NCBI RefSeq assembly: GCF_013140855.1
Contig: NZ_JABBPG010000004.1
Span: 372,001-436,000 of the forward strand
Direction of reading: 5' to 3'
Length of the DNA stretch: 64,000 bases
DNA from: Pseudoalteromonas caenipelagi
GTDB lineage: Bacteria > Pseudomonadota > Gammaproteobacteria > Enterobacterales > Alteromonadaceae
Shown here: piece by piece, positions 33,752 to 43,474 of the stretch
How positions within the stretch are numbered: position 1 is the stretch's first letter
Layout of the letters: every line of letters starts with the position of its first letter
Made by a program: the position numbers and the translations under genes
Notes under the pieces: generated by a model
What the model was told of the DNA's origin: nothing
The model's input: only the letters and a program-made list of their open reading frames with translations
Database searches by the model: none

Positions 33752-35641
33752 CTACGCAGACTTGCGCAGTAGCCCTTGCTTTTTCAGATACACTAATAAT
33801 AGCGAAATAGCGGCTGGGGTGATACCAGAAATACGCGAAGCCTGACCAATGGTTTGCGGACGAGCATCACTTAGCTTCGCCACCACTTCATTTGATAGTC
33901 CGCTAACCAAAGAATAATCATAATCTTCAGGTAGTACTGTTTCTTCATGACGAAGCTGCTTATTGATCTCATCTTGTTGACGAGCAATATAACCTGCGTA
34001 TTTAGTTTGAATCTCTACTTGTTCAAGAGCTTGAATATTATCAGAGTCAGATCCCAATCCCTCAATTTTCATCAGTTCGTGATAAGACACTTCAGGGCGG
34101 CGGATCAGATCTTCTAAGCTCGCCTCTCGGATCAAAGGGGTTTTCAATAATGCATTTACCTGTGTAAGTGCAGGATGATCTTTGTGGATCCACGTTGACT
34201 TAAGGCGTTGCGATTCTTGCTCCATGACTTCGAGTTTATGATTAAATGCAGCCCAACGTTCATCATCTACTAAGCCCAACTCTCGGCCTTTTTCGGTTAA
34301 ACGTAAATCAGCATTATCTTCACGTAATAACAAGCGGTATTCAGCACGACTCGTAAACATACGATAAGGTTCTTTAGTGCCTAATGTCGCTAGGTCATCA
34401 ATCAATACGCCTGCGTAAGCTTGATCACGACGTGGTGTCCAAGCTTCTTTACCTTGTACTTGAAGCGCGGCATTCATACCAGCTATTAAGCCTTGCGCCC
34501 CCGCTTCTTCATAACCTGTTGTGCCATTGATTTGGCCAGCAAAGAATAATCCGCTAATAAATTTGGTTTCTAAAGACTGCTTTAAATCACGAGGGTCAAA
34601 GAAATCATATTCAATTGCATATCCTGGGCGACAAATATGGGCATTTTCAAAACCTTTAATTGATCGTACTATCTGAAGTTGCACATCAAACGGTAAACTT
34701 GTTGAGATACCATTTGGATATAACTCGTAAGAGGTCAATCCTTCTGGCTCAACAAAAATCTGATGTTTTTCTTTATCGGCAAAACGCACGATTTTGTCTT
34801 CAATAGATGGGCAATAGCGTGGCCCAATACCTTCAATTACACCAGCATACATGGGAGAGCGATGTAAGTTTTCACGAATTACATCATGGGTATGTTCATT
34901 GGTATACGTGATATAACATGGTATCTGCTTTGGATGATCAGATTGTTTACCCATAAACGAGAATACCGGTGTAGGCGTATCACCAGGCTGCTCCTGCATC
35001 ACAGAAAAATCCACTGTTCGGGCATCAATACGCGGAGGTGTTCCTGTTTTTAAGCGATCAACTCTAAAAGGTAACTCACGCAATCTTTGCGCAAGCGCTA
35101 CTGAAGGTGGATCACCTGCACGACCGCCTTTGTAGTTTTCCATACCTATATGGATTTGACCACCAAGGAAAGTACCCACAGTTAACACTACAGAATGAGC
35201 GCTAAAGCGAAGTCCCATTTGTGTAACAACGCCTTTAACTTGGTCTTGTTCAACAATAAGATCGTCGCACGATTGTTGGAAGATCTTTAAGTTTTCTTGC
35301 TTTTGCAGGATATCTTGGATTGCTGCTTTGTACAAAGCACGATCTGCTTGAGCACGTGTTGCTCTTACTGCTGGGCCTTTTGAAGAATTTAAGGTTCTAA
35401 ATTGAATGCCGCCCTTATCGATAGCCTTAGCCATCGCGCCGCCTAGCGCATCGATCTCTTTAACCAAATGACCTTTACCGATCCCACCTATTGCAGGATT
35501 ACATGACATCTGACCTAAAGTATCCATATTATGGGTCAACAAGAGGGTATTCATGCCCATACGGGCTGAAGCTAGTGCTGCCTCTGTACCTGCATGTCCA
35601 CCACCTACTACGATTACGTCAAAATGTTCATGATAAATCAT
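33752..35641 (-). CDS. mnmG: tRNA uridine-5-carboxymethylaminomethyl modification enzyme, FAD subunit
   Basis: 629 residues, the E. coli length. The dinucleotide-binding motif [19 protein letters not shown] is near the N-terminus; [22 protein letters not shown] and the C-terminal [17 protein letters not shown] are hallmarks. With MnmE (also in this window) it modifies U34 of tRNAs using FAD and methylene-THF. It flanks oriC and is transcribed away from it, the ancient gidA position. Confidence 0.98.
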   Translation of the reverse strand: MIYHEHFDVIVVGGGHAGTEAALASARMGMNTLLLTHNMDTLGQMSCNPAIGGIGKGHLVKEIDALGGAMAKAIDKGGIQFRTLNSSKGPAVRATRAQADRALYKAAIQDILQKQENLKIFQQSCDDLIVEQDQVKGVVTQMGLRFSAHSVVLTVGTFLGGQIHIGMENYKGGRAGDPPSVALAQRLRELPFRVDRLKTGTPPRIDARTVDFSVMQEQPGDTPTPVFSFMGKQSDHPKQIPCYITYTNEHTHDVIRENLHRSPMYAGVIEGIGPRYCPSIEDKIVRFADKEKHQIFVEPEGLTSYELYPNGISTSLPFDVQLQIVRSIKGFENAHICRPGYAIEYDFFDPRDLKQSLETKFISGLFFAGQINGTTGYEEAGAQGLIAGMNAALQVQGKEAWTPRRDQAYAGVLIDDLATLGTKEPYRMFTSRAEYRLLLREDNADLRLTEKGRELGLVDDERWAAFNHKLEVMEQESQRLKSTWIHKDHPALTQVNALLKTPLIREASLEDLIRRPEVSYHELMKIEGLGSDSDNIQALEQVEIQTKYAGYIARQQDEINKQLRHEETVLPEDYDYSLVSGLSNEVVAKLSDARPQTIGQASRISGITPAAISLLLVYLKKQGLLRKSA

Positions 35642-36064
35642 TTACGGGATCCTACTTAAAAACAACCAGCAAATTCTGAAAGGGAGCGTATTCTACCTAG
35701 AAATGCTCAGAAGTGAAATGTTTAAATATTGACCAACATATAAAAAGGTTAACTTGATCACTAATTATATATAAGGATCTTTTTAAAGATCTTTTATTAG
35801 ATCTTACTACTAGTGATCGCCTTTTCTGTGGGTAAGGCTATATATTACATATAAAACAATAGATTATACCAGATCAATAGATGTGAATTAGATCGGATCT
35901 AAGGGCGCACAAGCTCTGATCAAAGTGCTGTTTTATACACAGGGCAAGATCCGGTTAAACTTATCCCATGGATAACTATGCTTGGATCACCGTTTAGATC
36001 AAGTGTTATCCACAATGCGATCTATATTTCCATAAAATTGTGTATAACTTATTGAAAAGATCTA
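35642..36064. other. oriC: chromosomal replication origin oriC
   Basis: The mnmG-mioC gap has the E. coli oriC layout. Three 12- to 13-mer AT-rich repeats beginning GATCTT lie at 35776, 35788 and 35800 (unwinding element). DnaA boxes are TGTGGGTAA at 35827 (one mismatch), TTATACACA at 35933, TTATCCACA at 36006 (consensus), TGTGTATAA at 36039, plus a weak one near 35969. About a dozen GATC sites fall in this stretch, fitting SeqA/Dam control. Confidence 0.93.
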
Positions 36065-36511
36065 TTAAGCCGCTTCTGTTACTTTTTCAATAAGCTTAGG
36101 AAGCCAAGCCAAAGCAGTCTCTTCTGGTAGGGCTTCATCAAGCACATTTAACTCTAAATTAGGCAGAAGCTGCTTTGCACCTTTATTGATCAGTAATTTT
36201 TCGCAATTTTTTGCCGCATAATTAAAGGTATCGTAACTAGAGTCACCTAAACCGACCACTGCAAAATATACCTGATCTAAACTATCCCTTTGATCTAACT
36301 CATTAATGAACGGGATAAGGTTATCTGGATAGTCTCCGGCACCATAGGTGGACGTCACTATTAACCATATTGATTGTGATAGTTCACTTGCCACCGGTTG
36401 TTCATGCAATGTCGTAATAATAGCTTGATCTTCAAGCGCTTCTTGAAGTTGCTCAGCGACATATTCTGCAGAACCCATTTGGCTGCCAATAATGATCTCT
36501 ATGTGGTGCAT
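36065..36511 (-). CDS. mioC: MioC-type flavodoxin
   Basis: 148 residues with the flavodoxin fold: IIGSQMGSAEYVAEQL is the phosphate-binding loop for FMN, TSTYGAGDYPDNL and GLGDSSYDTFNYAAK contact the isoalloxazine. MioC is a short flavodoxin linked to biotin synthesis in E. coli. Its gene borders oriC and is transcribed towards it; a consensus DnaA box lies upstream (36696), as in E. coli, where mioC transcription is DnaA-controlled. Confidence 0.94.
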   Translation of the reverse strand: MHHIEIIIGSQMGSAEYVAEQLQEALEDQAIITTLHEQPVASELSQSIWLIVTSTYGAGDYPDNLIPFINELDQRDSLDQVYFAVVGLGDSSYDTFNYAAKNCEKLLINKGAKQLLPNLELNVLDEALPEETALAWLPKLIEKVTEAA

Positions 36512-37128
36512 ACTATCTCTACCCTTAAGCGAATGGCGACATCATAAAGCTGTTCTGATAGATGTAAAGTGTTGATCGCTTTAAAAGGGATAAAAATATT
36601 AGCTTGTTAAATGAGCAACTCAGACTGATCTACGGTAACTTATTGAAAATTAAAAGGTGAATATTTTATTCCAGCTTGTTATGCGGTGGGGATTTTGTGG
36701 ATAAACTGGCTATATGTTTACTATAACTTTATTATTAGCGCTGAAAAAAGCCTATCGTTGAGCAAGTTTGAACGACAAAAGCGGTGTTATTTACCCAGAT
36801 CATATTATGTGGACAGTCTAGGTGTGAATAACGCCTAGATCCATAAAATGGCACAGGGCTTTTTGGATCTATCTAGTTCTATTTATATAATTAAATAATC
36901 TAAAAAACACAAAGAATGATCTAAAAGTGTACTTATACCGCTTTTATATTGGCCGTTATTTACGTTTCGTGGGGGGCGGTTGATAAAATAATTGCAAATT
37001 ACAGTGAGATCTTTAAGCGATGCCTGCCACTTTTACCCATTTAGGCTCTTTATTAAGCACTGTTTTACGCTTGCGATGCGCATTTATGAGCGCTAGGCTT
37101 TGGTAAACAGCGCGCGAAAGGATTTAAA
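36512..37128. promoter_or_regulatory. 617-bp divergent region between mioC and the EAL gene
   Basis: AT-rich and without a gene. It has a consensus DnaA box (TGTGGATAA at 36696-36704) and several GATC sites, an oriC-like composition. TCTAGG near 36820 and CCTAGA near 36834 form a small inverted repeat. The promoters of mioC (minus) and the EAL gene (plus) must lie here. Confidence 0.65.
36696..36704 (-). promoter_or_regulatory. DnaA box upstream of mioC
   Basis: TGTGGATAA matches the consensus exactly (TTATCCACA on the minus strand). Its place about 190 bp before mioC parallels the DnaA-regulated mioC promoter of E. coli. Confidence 0.8.
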
Positions 37129-37896
37129 ATGACTGAGTATTCTACCGGTTGTGAGCGACAAATATGTCGTAATTGTGAAAATGCAGATTCCCTATGTTTC
37201 GATTTTACCATGGCATTTCAGCCTATTGTGGATGTAGATAAGCGCACAATATTTGGTTATGAAGCGCTCGTAAGAGGGCTCAATAATGAGTCTGCTTGGT
37301 CGATTATTTCCCAAGTAAATGAGACAAACCGCTATACTTTTGACCAATTATGCCGCGTCAAAGCCATCGCGCTTGCAGCAAAGCTCAATATTGATGGCTA
37401 TTTGAGCATTAATTTTTTACCCAATGCTATTTATAAACCTGAGCGCTGTATTCGTACGACTTTAGATGCCGCGAAACAATATAATTTTCCTATTGAACGT
37501 ATCATGTTTGAGTTCACAGAAGTGGAAAAGATAGAGGATAGCCACCATATTGAGCAGGTAGTAAAATACTATCAATCTCTTGGTTTTTTAACTGCAACAG
37601 ATGATTTTGGCGCTGGATATTCTGGGCTAAATCTATTGGCTGACTTTCAAACCAACATAATCAAACTCGATATGGCGTTGATCCGAGATATTCATCGTGA
37701 TCCTGTGCGCCAGTCAATAGTGAGTCACTGTTTGAACATGTTCAAAGAGCTTAAAATTACAGTCTTGGCCGAAGGTATTGAGGTTGCTGAAGAGTTTATA
37801 TGGTTAAAAGCTGCTGGCGTTACCCTAATGCAAGGGTATTTTTTTGCCAAGCCTGCATTAGAGCAACTGCCTGAGGTGGATTTCGATAAGTTATAA
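37129..37896 (+). CDS. EAL-domain cyclic-di-GMP phosphodiesterase with Cys-rich N-terminus
   Basis: 255 residues, nearly all one EAL domain. The catalytic set looks complete: EALVRG (~48), INFLPN, FEFTEVE, DDFGAGYSG (~164), IIKLD, AEGIE and QGYFFAKP. It should hydrolyse c-di-GMP to pGpG. The first 25 residues carry four cysteines (8, 13, 16, 23; C-x4-C-x2-C-x6-C), which could bind a metal or sense redox state. No membrane segment or GGDEF domain is present. It faces the LRR-Roc-COR-TIR gene convergently and starts divergently from mioC. AAAGGA is eight bases before the ATG. Confidence 0.93.
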   Translation: MTEYSTGCERQICRNCENADSLCFDFTMAFQPIVDVDKRTIFGYEALVRGLNNESAWSIISQVNETNRYTFDQLCRVKAIALAAKLNIDGYLSINFLPNAIYKPERCIRTTLDAAKQYNFPIERIMFEFTEVEKIEDSHHIEQVVKYYQSLGFLTATDDFGAGYSGLNLLADFQTNIIKLDMALIRDIHRDPVRQSIVSHCLNMFKELKITVLAEGIEVAEEFIWLKAAGVTLMQGYFFAKPALEQLPEVDFDKL

Positions 37897-37905
37897 ATAA
37901 CAGTA

Positions 37906-37950
37906 CTTTGTGAGTGGGTGTGCAGCAGCAAACGGCACACCTTACAAAGC
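37906..37950. terminator. possible bidirectional hairpin between EAL and TIR genes
   Basis: GGTGTGC (37917-37923) pairs with GCACACC (37935-37941), and the flanking CTTTGT and ACAAAG can extend the stem with internal mismatches. It lies between convergent stops. No strong T-run is present, so the call is weak. Confidence 0.4.
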
Positions 37951-37957
37951 GTGATGA

Positions 37958-40900
37958 TCACTTCTTATGTTTTCGGTTTATAAGATTTTTAAGCGTTTGT
38001 TGATAGTTGGCAGGGTCGCGCGAGACGATTTGATCACTAAGCCAAGTGAGCATATTAGCAATATTATTCATAAAACTGCGGATCTCTTGTTGGTATCTAA
38101 TTGCTTCTTGACCAGCAGCTTCATGCCCGACCTCATTAATTAAACTTTCAATCTCCGTTAACTCTGTTTTCCAGTATTTTGTGTAAGCGAGCCGACCTTT
38201 CATTGTATCTATATTTACACCTTGATCCGTAGGGGAGTCCTCATCATTATCCAATATAAACGGACATATACGTTCATTAAATAGTTGCCCGTTATTGAGT
38301 GAGCTTTGATATAAGTAATTTAACTCACGCATACAATGCTCAGACTTTAGGTATTTATCACTTACGATCACGACCACCAGCTTGGCGTGACCAATTTGTT
38401 GCTCAAAGGCATGGATGGAATCGCCCGTGTTTGTGTTATTTCGATCTCTTACAGGCGTTGCAAAGTCTTGTGCACAGTCATACAGTTCATCACATATTTG
38501 TTGATGTCTATCGTTTTCGCTGCCCCATGCATAAGAAAAGTACACCTCGGGCAGCGGCTCGGTTGGCCTTGCTTCCCCCAATTTGGTAAATGGTGGGTCT
38601 TGATGCTGTTCTTCTGTATTCATAGGTTGTCCTTTTAGCCAATGAACGCTGGGTGTTTTACCCAGCTGATGACTCTGCAAAATAGAGTCAATGATATGGT
38701 TAGCAAGCTCATGGGCTTGTTCGCAGTAGAGTTTTAGCTGTATGCGGCCAGGATGGCCGTAATGGGCCAGTTCATCTTCACTGAGTTGATTATTGGCTTC
38801 GCACTGTAAGTACACTACGGTGCGGTGTTTGTCATCATAATAACAACAGCCATAGCGCCAGTACGTGGCATATTTTCCCGCCTGTTCGCCAATGGCACTT
38901 AAAATACTGCGTTGACTGCCTTCGTGTAAAAACGCGTAGTTGAGCTCGACTGCTATTTTGGCTTGTGCACCGCGCAGCAACTGCGCAATACGTTTCTGTA
39001 TATCGTGATCCGTCCGTTCGGGTAAGCAATCGGGCGCAATGTAGCTGTCTTCTGCGATTTTAAAGCACACCCCACATTGGCGCATCATGGTTAAAAACAG
39101 CTGTTGTTCATTATCACTGTATTGATACTCTGACCAGAGTAGCTCAGCCAGTAACGCTTGAGAGAATTGCCCGTGTTGTTTTTGTAATACTGGCAGCGTC
39201 GTGCCGCGCTCTAGCAAGCTATAAACCCCTTGCAGTGCCCAAGCTTGGTCTAAAATTAATTGGTCGTTAAATAGCCCAGCTTTGTAAAACACCAAGCCAC
39301 AACGGTGTAAATAAATGAGCAAGCTGTCGGGGGCACTGACTTGGTGCTGCGCACAAAGCGCTAGATAGGCCTCTTTTTCGACCACCTTTTGCTGTTGTTG
39401 TTTTTGTTCAAGTAGTGTCTGCGCCACTGCCCACCAGCATTTGGGTAATTTAATTTCACCAATGCGCTCTGCTTGATACTCAAAAGCCCAATCAAGCAGT
39501 GGTTGAAAGCGTTTAAGATCGTTATTTTTGGCGCTGATCTGCACCGATTGTAGCCAATTAAAATTATGTGCTGGAATAGGCGCTTGTTGCACTTCAGATG
39601 AGCTATCACATTGGCTTTGGCATACAATCACTGGGGCTTTTTCACCCGCAATGGAGTCGATATAGGCCAACCAGTAACTGAGTAAATGGTTTTTCATCGG
39701 TATACCGGACTCTTGCTCGGCAAAGATTTTCTCATCTTCAAAATCTGGGTGCCAGAGTAGGCAATACACGGCCCGATCATCTAAAAATAATGCGTGAGTG
39801 CCCAGATAAATATCTTGGCCACCAAAGTCCCAACTATAAATATCCTTACCTTGGTTATCTTGCCAGACATTAATTTGAATACCGTGGGTGCTTGGGATCG
39901 TGTCATCAAATGAGAGTCCTTGAAGCCGGCGTGTTAGTTGAGTTTTACCAATACGGCCATTGCCTAAAATCATCAGTTTCTGCTGATTAACGGTCACTTC
40001 GCCCGATTGTTGCAAGGCAAAATAGTAATCTTCAAGGGCCTTTAAGTTGTGTGTATTTTGGGTGAGCTCTTCCGGTACACCGGTTATTTTCAGGTCGCTT
40101 GAATGGGTTAGTAAGTAATTTAAGAAGGGGAGTTCATTGATGACCGTTAAAAAGTCGCACTGCGACAGCGGGGACAATATTTTGCAATTACTTAAGTCAA
40201 TAGCTTGCAAGTAAGGCATTTGCGTCAATCTCGGTAGATGTTTGAGCGCATCACACCCTTCTAAATCAAGCTGCTGTAATTGAGCAAGGTTATGAAGTGG
40301 TGATAGGTCACTTAACGCTTCACACCCGCTTATATCCAGTCGCTGTAATTGAGTTAGGTTATTGAGAAAGGATAGGTCTCTTAGTGCATCACATCTGCTT
40401 ACATTAAGTTCCTGTAACTGATTCAAATTATTGAGCGGAGATAGGTCACTTAACGCTTCACACTCGCTTATATCCAGTTGCTGTAATTGAGTCAGGTTAT
40501 TGAGGGGAGATAGCTCTCTTAGTGTATCACATCTGCTTACATTAAGTTCCTGTAAATGATTCAAATTATTGAGCGGAGATAGGTCACTTAACGCTTGACA
40601 CTCGCTTACATTAAGTTCCTGTAAATGAGTCAAGCTATTGAGGGGAGATAAGTCGCTTAGTGCATCACATCTGCTTAGATTAAGCTCCTGTAACTGAGTC
40701 AAGTTATTGAGGGGAGATAAGTCGCTTAGTGCATCACATCCACTTAAATTAAGCTTCTGTAGCTGAATCAAGTTATTGAGAGGAGATAGGTCATTTAATG
40801 TTTTACACTCGCTTAAATTAAGCTCCTGTAACTGAGTCAAGTTATTGAGGGGAGATAAGTCGTTTATCGCATCACACCCGTGTAAATAAAGTTTTTGCAA

Positions 40901-41803
40901 TTTAGCAAGATTACCAAGCGGTGATAAGTCGCTTAGTGCTTCACATCTGTTTAAATAAAGCTTTTGCAATTCAGCAAGATTACCAAGCGGGGATAGATCG
41001 CTTAGCGCATCACATCCGCTTAAATTAAGCCATTGTAATTGAGTTAGATTATCAAGTGGGGATAGGTTGCTTAGTGAATCATATCCGCCTAAATCAAGCA
41101 TTTTTAAATGAGTCAAGTTATTGAGGCTAGATAAGTCTTTTAGTGCGTTACACCTGCTTAAACTAAGCCACTGTAATTGAGTTAGGTTATAAATTGGAGA
41201 TAGGTTGCTTAGCCTATCGCAATCATTTAAATCGAGAAGTTGCAATTGAGCTAGGCTATGAAGTGGGGAAAGGTCGTTTAGGGAATGACAGAAACTACAA
41301 TTAAGGTCTTGTAAATTAAAAAAATTATCAATCCCAGATAGGTCACATAGTAACCTACATCCACTTAAATCAAGCTTTTGTAATTGAATCAGATTATTAA
41401 GATCGGATAGGTCACTTAGTAACCTGCATCCACTTAAATCAAGCTCTTGTAATTGAATAAGATTATTGAGGTCGGATAGATCGAACAGTGCATGACACCA
41501 GCTTAAATCAAGTTTTTTTAATCGCTGTAAAGATCCCAAGGGTGATAAATCTGATAACTCAATGTTTCCTTGTAGCGTCAGTTCTGTCAGCTCGGTTAAA
41601 CAGGCGATGTGTGTGATATCAAACAACCCTGAGCAATTGCTTAAATTGAACTTCTTTAGCTGCCCAGCTAAACAGCTAATGTCTTGGGGAATACTACGCA
41701 ATCTTAAATTGGATAAATCAAGCTCTTCACTGCCGGTGTCATAGGCTGTTTGAATACGCTCAAGCGCAATTTGCCAAGCGGCGGGGTTTTGATAATGTGC
41801 CAT
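37958..41803 (-). CDS. LRR-Roc-COR-TIR protein (bacterial Roco with TIR effector)
   Basis: About 1281 residues. Residues ~50-560 are about 21 leucine-rich repeats of exactly 23 residues. A Roc GTPase follows: Walker A GNGRIGKT (~613-620) and switch II WDFGGQD; the usual NKxD is CQSQCD. COR-like sequence covers ~750-960, and a TIR domain lies at ~1084-1215, beginning FSYAWGSEND. It keeps a SEHCMREL motif, whose Glu fits the catalytic residue of NAD-cleaving TIRs. Roco proteins are GTP-dependent dimers; LRRs sense, TIR acts. A cell-killing or antiphage role is plausible, not shown. ATG at 41803 is chosen because AAGGA lies four bases upstream; the frame reaches 41890. It is inserted between mnmE and mioC. 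Confidence 0.9.
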   Translation of the reverse strand: MAHYQNPAAWQIALERIQTAYDTGSEELDLSNLRLRSIPQDISCLAGQLKKFNLSNCSGLFDITHIACLTELTELTLQGNIELSDLSPLGSLQRLKKLDLSWCHALFDLSDLNNLIQLQELDLSGCRLLSDLSDLNNLIQLQKLDLSGCRLLCDLSGIDNFFNLQDLNCSFCHSLNDLSPLHSLAQLQLLDLNDCDRLSNLSPIYNLTQLQWLSLSRCNALKDLSSLNNLTHLKMLDLGGYDSLSNLSPLDNLTQLQWLNLSGCDALSDLSPLGNLAELQKLYLNRCEALSDLSPLGNLAKLQKLYLHGCDAINDLSPLNNLTQLQELNLSECKTLNDLSPLNNLIQLQKLNLSGCDALSDLSPLNNLTQLQELNLSRCDALSDLSPLNSLTHLQELNVSECQALSDLSPLNNLNHLQELNVSRCDTLRELSPLNNLTQLQQLDISECEALSDLSPLNNLNQLQELNVSRCDALRDLSFLNNLTQLQRLDISGCEALSDLSPLHNLAQLQQLDLEGCDALKHLPRLTQMPYLQAIDLSNCKILSPLSQCDFLTVINELPFLNYLLTHSSDLKITGVPEELTQNTHNLKALEDYYFALQQSGEVTVNQQKLMILGNGRIGKTQLTRRLQGLSFDDTIPSTHGIQINVWQDNQGKDIYSWDFGGQDIYLGTHALFLDDRAVYCLLWHPDFEDEKIFAEQESGIPMKNHLLSYWLAYIDSIAGEKAPVIVCQSQCDSSSEVQQAPIPAHNFNWLQSVQISAKNNDLKRFQPLLDWAFEYQAERIGEIKLPKCWWAVAQTLLEQKQQQQKVVEKEAYLALCAQHQVSAPDSLLIYLHRCGLVFYKAGLFNDQLILDQAWALQGVYSLLERGTTLPVLQKQHGQFSQALLAELLWSEYQYSDNEQQLFLTMMRQCGVCFKIAEDSYIAPDCLPERTDHDIQKRIAQLLRGAQAKIAVELNYAFLHEGSQRSILSAIGEQAGKYATYWRYGCCYYDDKHRTVVYLQCEANNQLSEDELAHYGHPGRIQLKLYCEQAHELANHIIDSILQSHQLGKTPSVHWLKGQPMNTEEQHQDPPFTKLGEARPTEPLPEVYFSYAWGSENDRHQQICDELYDCAQDFATPVRDRNNTNTGDSIHAFEQQIGHAKLVVVIVSDKYLKSEHCMRELNYLYQSSLNNGQLFNERICPFILDNDEDSPTDQGVNIDTMKGRLAYTKYWKTELTEIESLINEVGHEAAGQEAIRYQQEIRSFMNNIANMLTWLSDQIVSRDPANYQQTLKNLINRKHKK
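40200..41640 (-). repeat. 69-bp tandem repeats encoding 23-residue LRRs
   Basis: Some 21 in-phase copies of a 69-bp unit encode LRRs of the form LQxLxLSxCxxLxDLSPLxNLxx. Central copies (about 40,300-40,900) are nearly identical at DNA level, sharing tracts such as GGGGAGATAAGTCGCTTAGT; the outer ones have diverged. This pattern suggests recent duplication or recombination inside the array. Confidence 0.9.
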
Positions 41804-41913
41804 GGGGTCCTTGGTACTCTTTTTAATCACAAGAGTATCAAGGACACGGTATTTGGTAAATAAGTTGTTACAGCAAAGCTCATAATGCACTTTGCGGTCA
41901 CTGTGATTAAAAA

Positions 41914-43281
41914 CTACTTACCGATACAAAACGAGCTAAATATTTTGCCAAGCAGGTCATCGGAGCTAAATTCGCCGGTGATCTCGTTCAGGTACTGCTG
42001 AGTGAGGCGCAGTTCTTCTGCCAGAATTTCTCCTGCGATATGCATTTCTAACTGGGTTTTACCTATGTCTAAGTGCTCAGCGGCGCGCTCTAGGGCATCT
42101 AAGTGACGACGACGAGCCATAAAACCACCTTCGGTAGAACCTTCAAAACCGATACAGGCTTTAAGATGATCGCGTAGCAAATCAATCCCTTGTGTATTTT
42201 TGGCGCTTAAGCGTAGCACTGGGTAGTCACCTTGTTGGCACATGCCCGATGTTTCTGCTGATAAATCTATTTTGTTGCGTACCACAGTCACAGCCATACC
42301 TTGCGGTAATTGCTGCATAAACTCAGGCCAGATCTTGGTAGGGTCGGTTTCTTGGGTATCGGTGCCATCCACCATAAATAACACATGATCGGCTTGACGA
42401 ATTTCATCCCAAGCACGCTCAATACCAATTTGTTCTACTTTATCAGGGCTTTCACGCAAGCCGGCAGTGTCGATAATATGTAGTGGCATGCCATCAATAT
42501 GAATATGTTCACGCAGTACATCGCGAGTGGTACCCGCAATGTCGGTAACAATGGCGGCTTCTCGACCTGCTAAGGCATTGAGTAAGCTAGATTTACCTGC
42601 ATTAGGGCGACCGGCGATAACCACCCGCATACCTTCACGCATGATGCTACCTTGCTTGGCTTGTTTGCGCACTTCCTTTAACTGTTCAATGATAGTGTTA
42701 AGATCACCACTGACTTTACCATCAGATAAAAAGTCGATTTCTTCATCTGGAAAGTCGATAGCTGCTTCAACGTACATACGTAAGTGGATCACTTTCTCCA
42801 CCAGCGTATTGATATGTTTTGAAAAGTCACCTTGTAAGGAGTGTAGGGCGCTCTTTGCTGCTTGTTCACTGGTGGCATTGATCAGATCGGCAATGGCTTC
42901 GGCTTGGGTCAAATCCATTTTGTCGTTCATAAAGGCGCGCTCTGAGAACTCGCCAGGTTGCGCGAGTCTAACCCCAGGGATTTGGCAAATCTCTTTTAAT
43001 AACATGTCGATGACGATTGGGCCGCCATGGCCTTGCAGCTCAAGTACATCTTCTCCGGTAAACGAGTGAGGATTTTTAAAATAAAGTGCAATACCTTGAT
43101 CTAGCTGCTCGCCTGACAAGTTGTTAAATGGTACATATTCGGCGTAGCGAACTTTTGGTGTCTTGCCAATAACGGTTTGCGCCACTTGGCTTGCAAGCGG
43201 ACCGGAAACACGAATAATACCGACACCACCTCGTCCAGGTGCTGTGGCTTGGGCAACAATAGTATCTTGATTTGTGATCAT
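41914..43281 (-). CDS. mnmE: tRNA modification GTPase MnmE
   Basis: 455 residues, the E. coli size, starting at the ATG of [19 protein letters not shown]; the frame reaches a TTG at 43293. The N-terminal THF-binding domain, G-domain motifs GRPNAGKSS (~225), DIAGTTRD and NKID, and the C-terminal FCIGK are all present. It works with MnmG on U34 of tRNAs. In many gammaproteobacteria it follows yidC; here about 17 kb of other genes separate the two. Confidence 0.97.
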   Translation of the reverse strand: MITNQDTIVAQATAPGRGGVGIIRVSGPLASQVAQTVIGKTPKVRYAEYVPFNNLSGEQLDQGIALYFKNPHSFTGEDVLELQGHGGPIVIDMLLKEICQIPGVRLAQPGEFSERAFMNDKMDLTQAEAIADLINATSEQAAKSALHSLQGDFSKHINTLVEKVIHLRMYVEAAIDFPDEEIDFLSDGKVSGDLNTIIEQLKEVRKQAKQGSIMREGMRVVIAGRPNAGKSSLLNALAGREAAIVTDIAGTTRDVLREHIHIDGMPLHIIDTAGLRESPDKVEQIGIERAWDEIRQADHVLFMVDGTDTQETDPTKIWPEFMQQLPQGMAVTVVRNKIDLSAETSGMCQQGDYPVLRLSAKNTQGIDLLRDHLKACIGFEGSTEGGFMARRRHLDALERAAEHLDIGKTQLEMHIAGEILAEELRLTQQYLNEITGEFSSDDLLGKIFSSFCIGK

Positions 43282-43423
43282 GCTGAGTATCAATTGAGCG
43301 TTACATAATAGTCAATTGTATCTCAAAGTGGACAGCGCAGCTATGGTGGCAGGTTTATCATGCTTTTGTCTCATTTATTGGACTGTAAGCTTATGATCAT
43401 AATACAATACGGTTGGTTTACTT

Positions 43424-43439
43424 TACTACAAATGTAGTA
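43424..43439. promoter_or_regulatory. palindrome upstream of the CadC-like TPR regulator
   Basis: TACTACA-AA-TGTAGTA is a perfect inverted repeat with 7-bp arms, 35 bp before the regulator's start codon, and a TTACTAC/ATTACA-like text recurs nearby. It could be an operator for autoregulation. Confidence 0.5.
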
Positions 43440-43474
43440 ATTTTATTACATTTATGGAAGTTGTGAAGGAATAT

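Noticed and set aside
42527..43069. 180-codon plus-strand ORF inside mnmE
   Set aside because: Antisense to a highly conserved gene, no ribosome binding site or recognisable motif.
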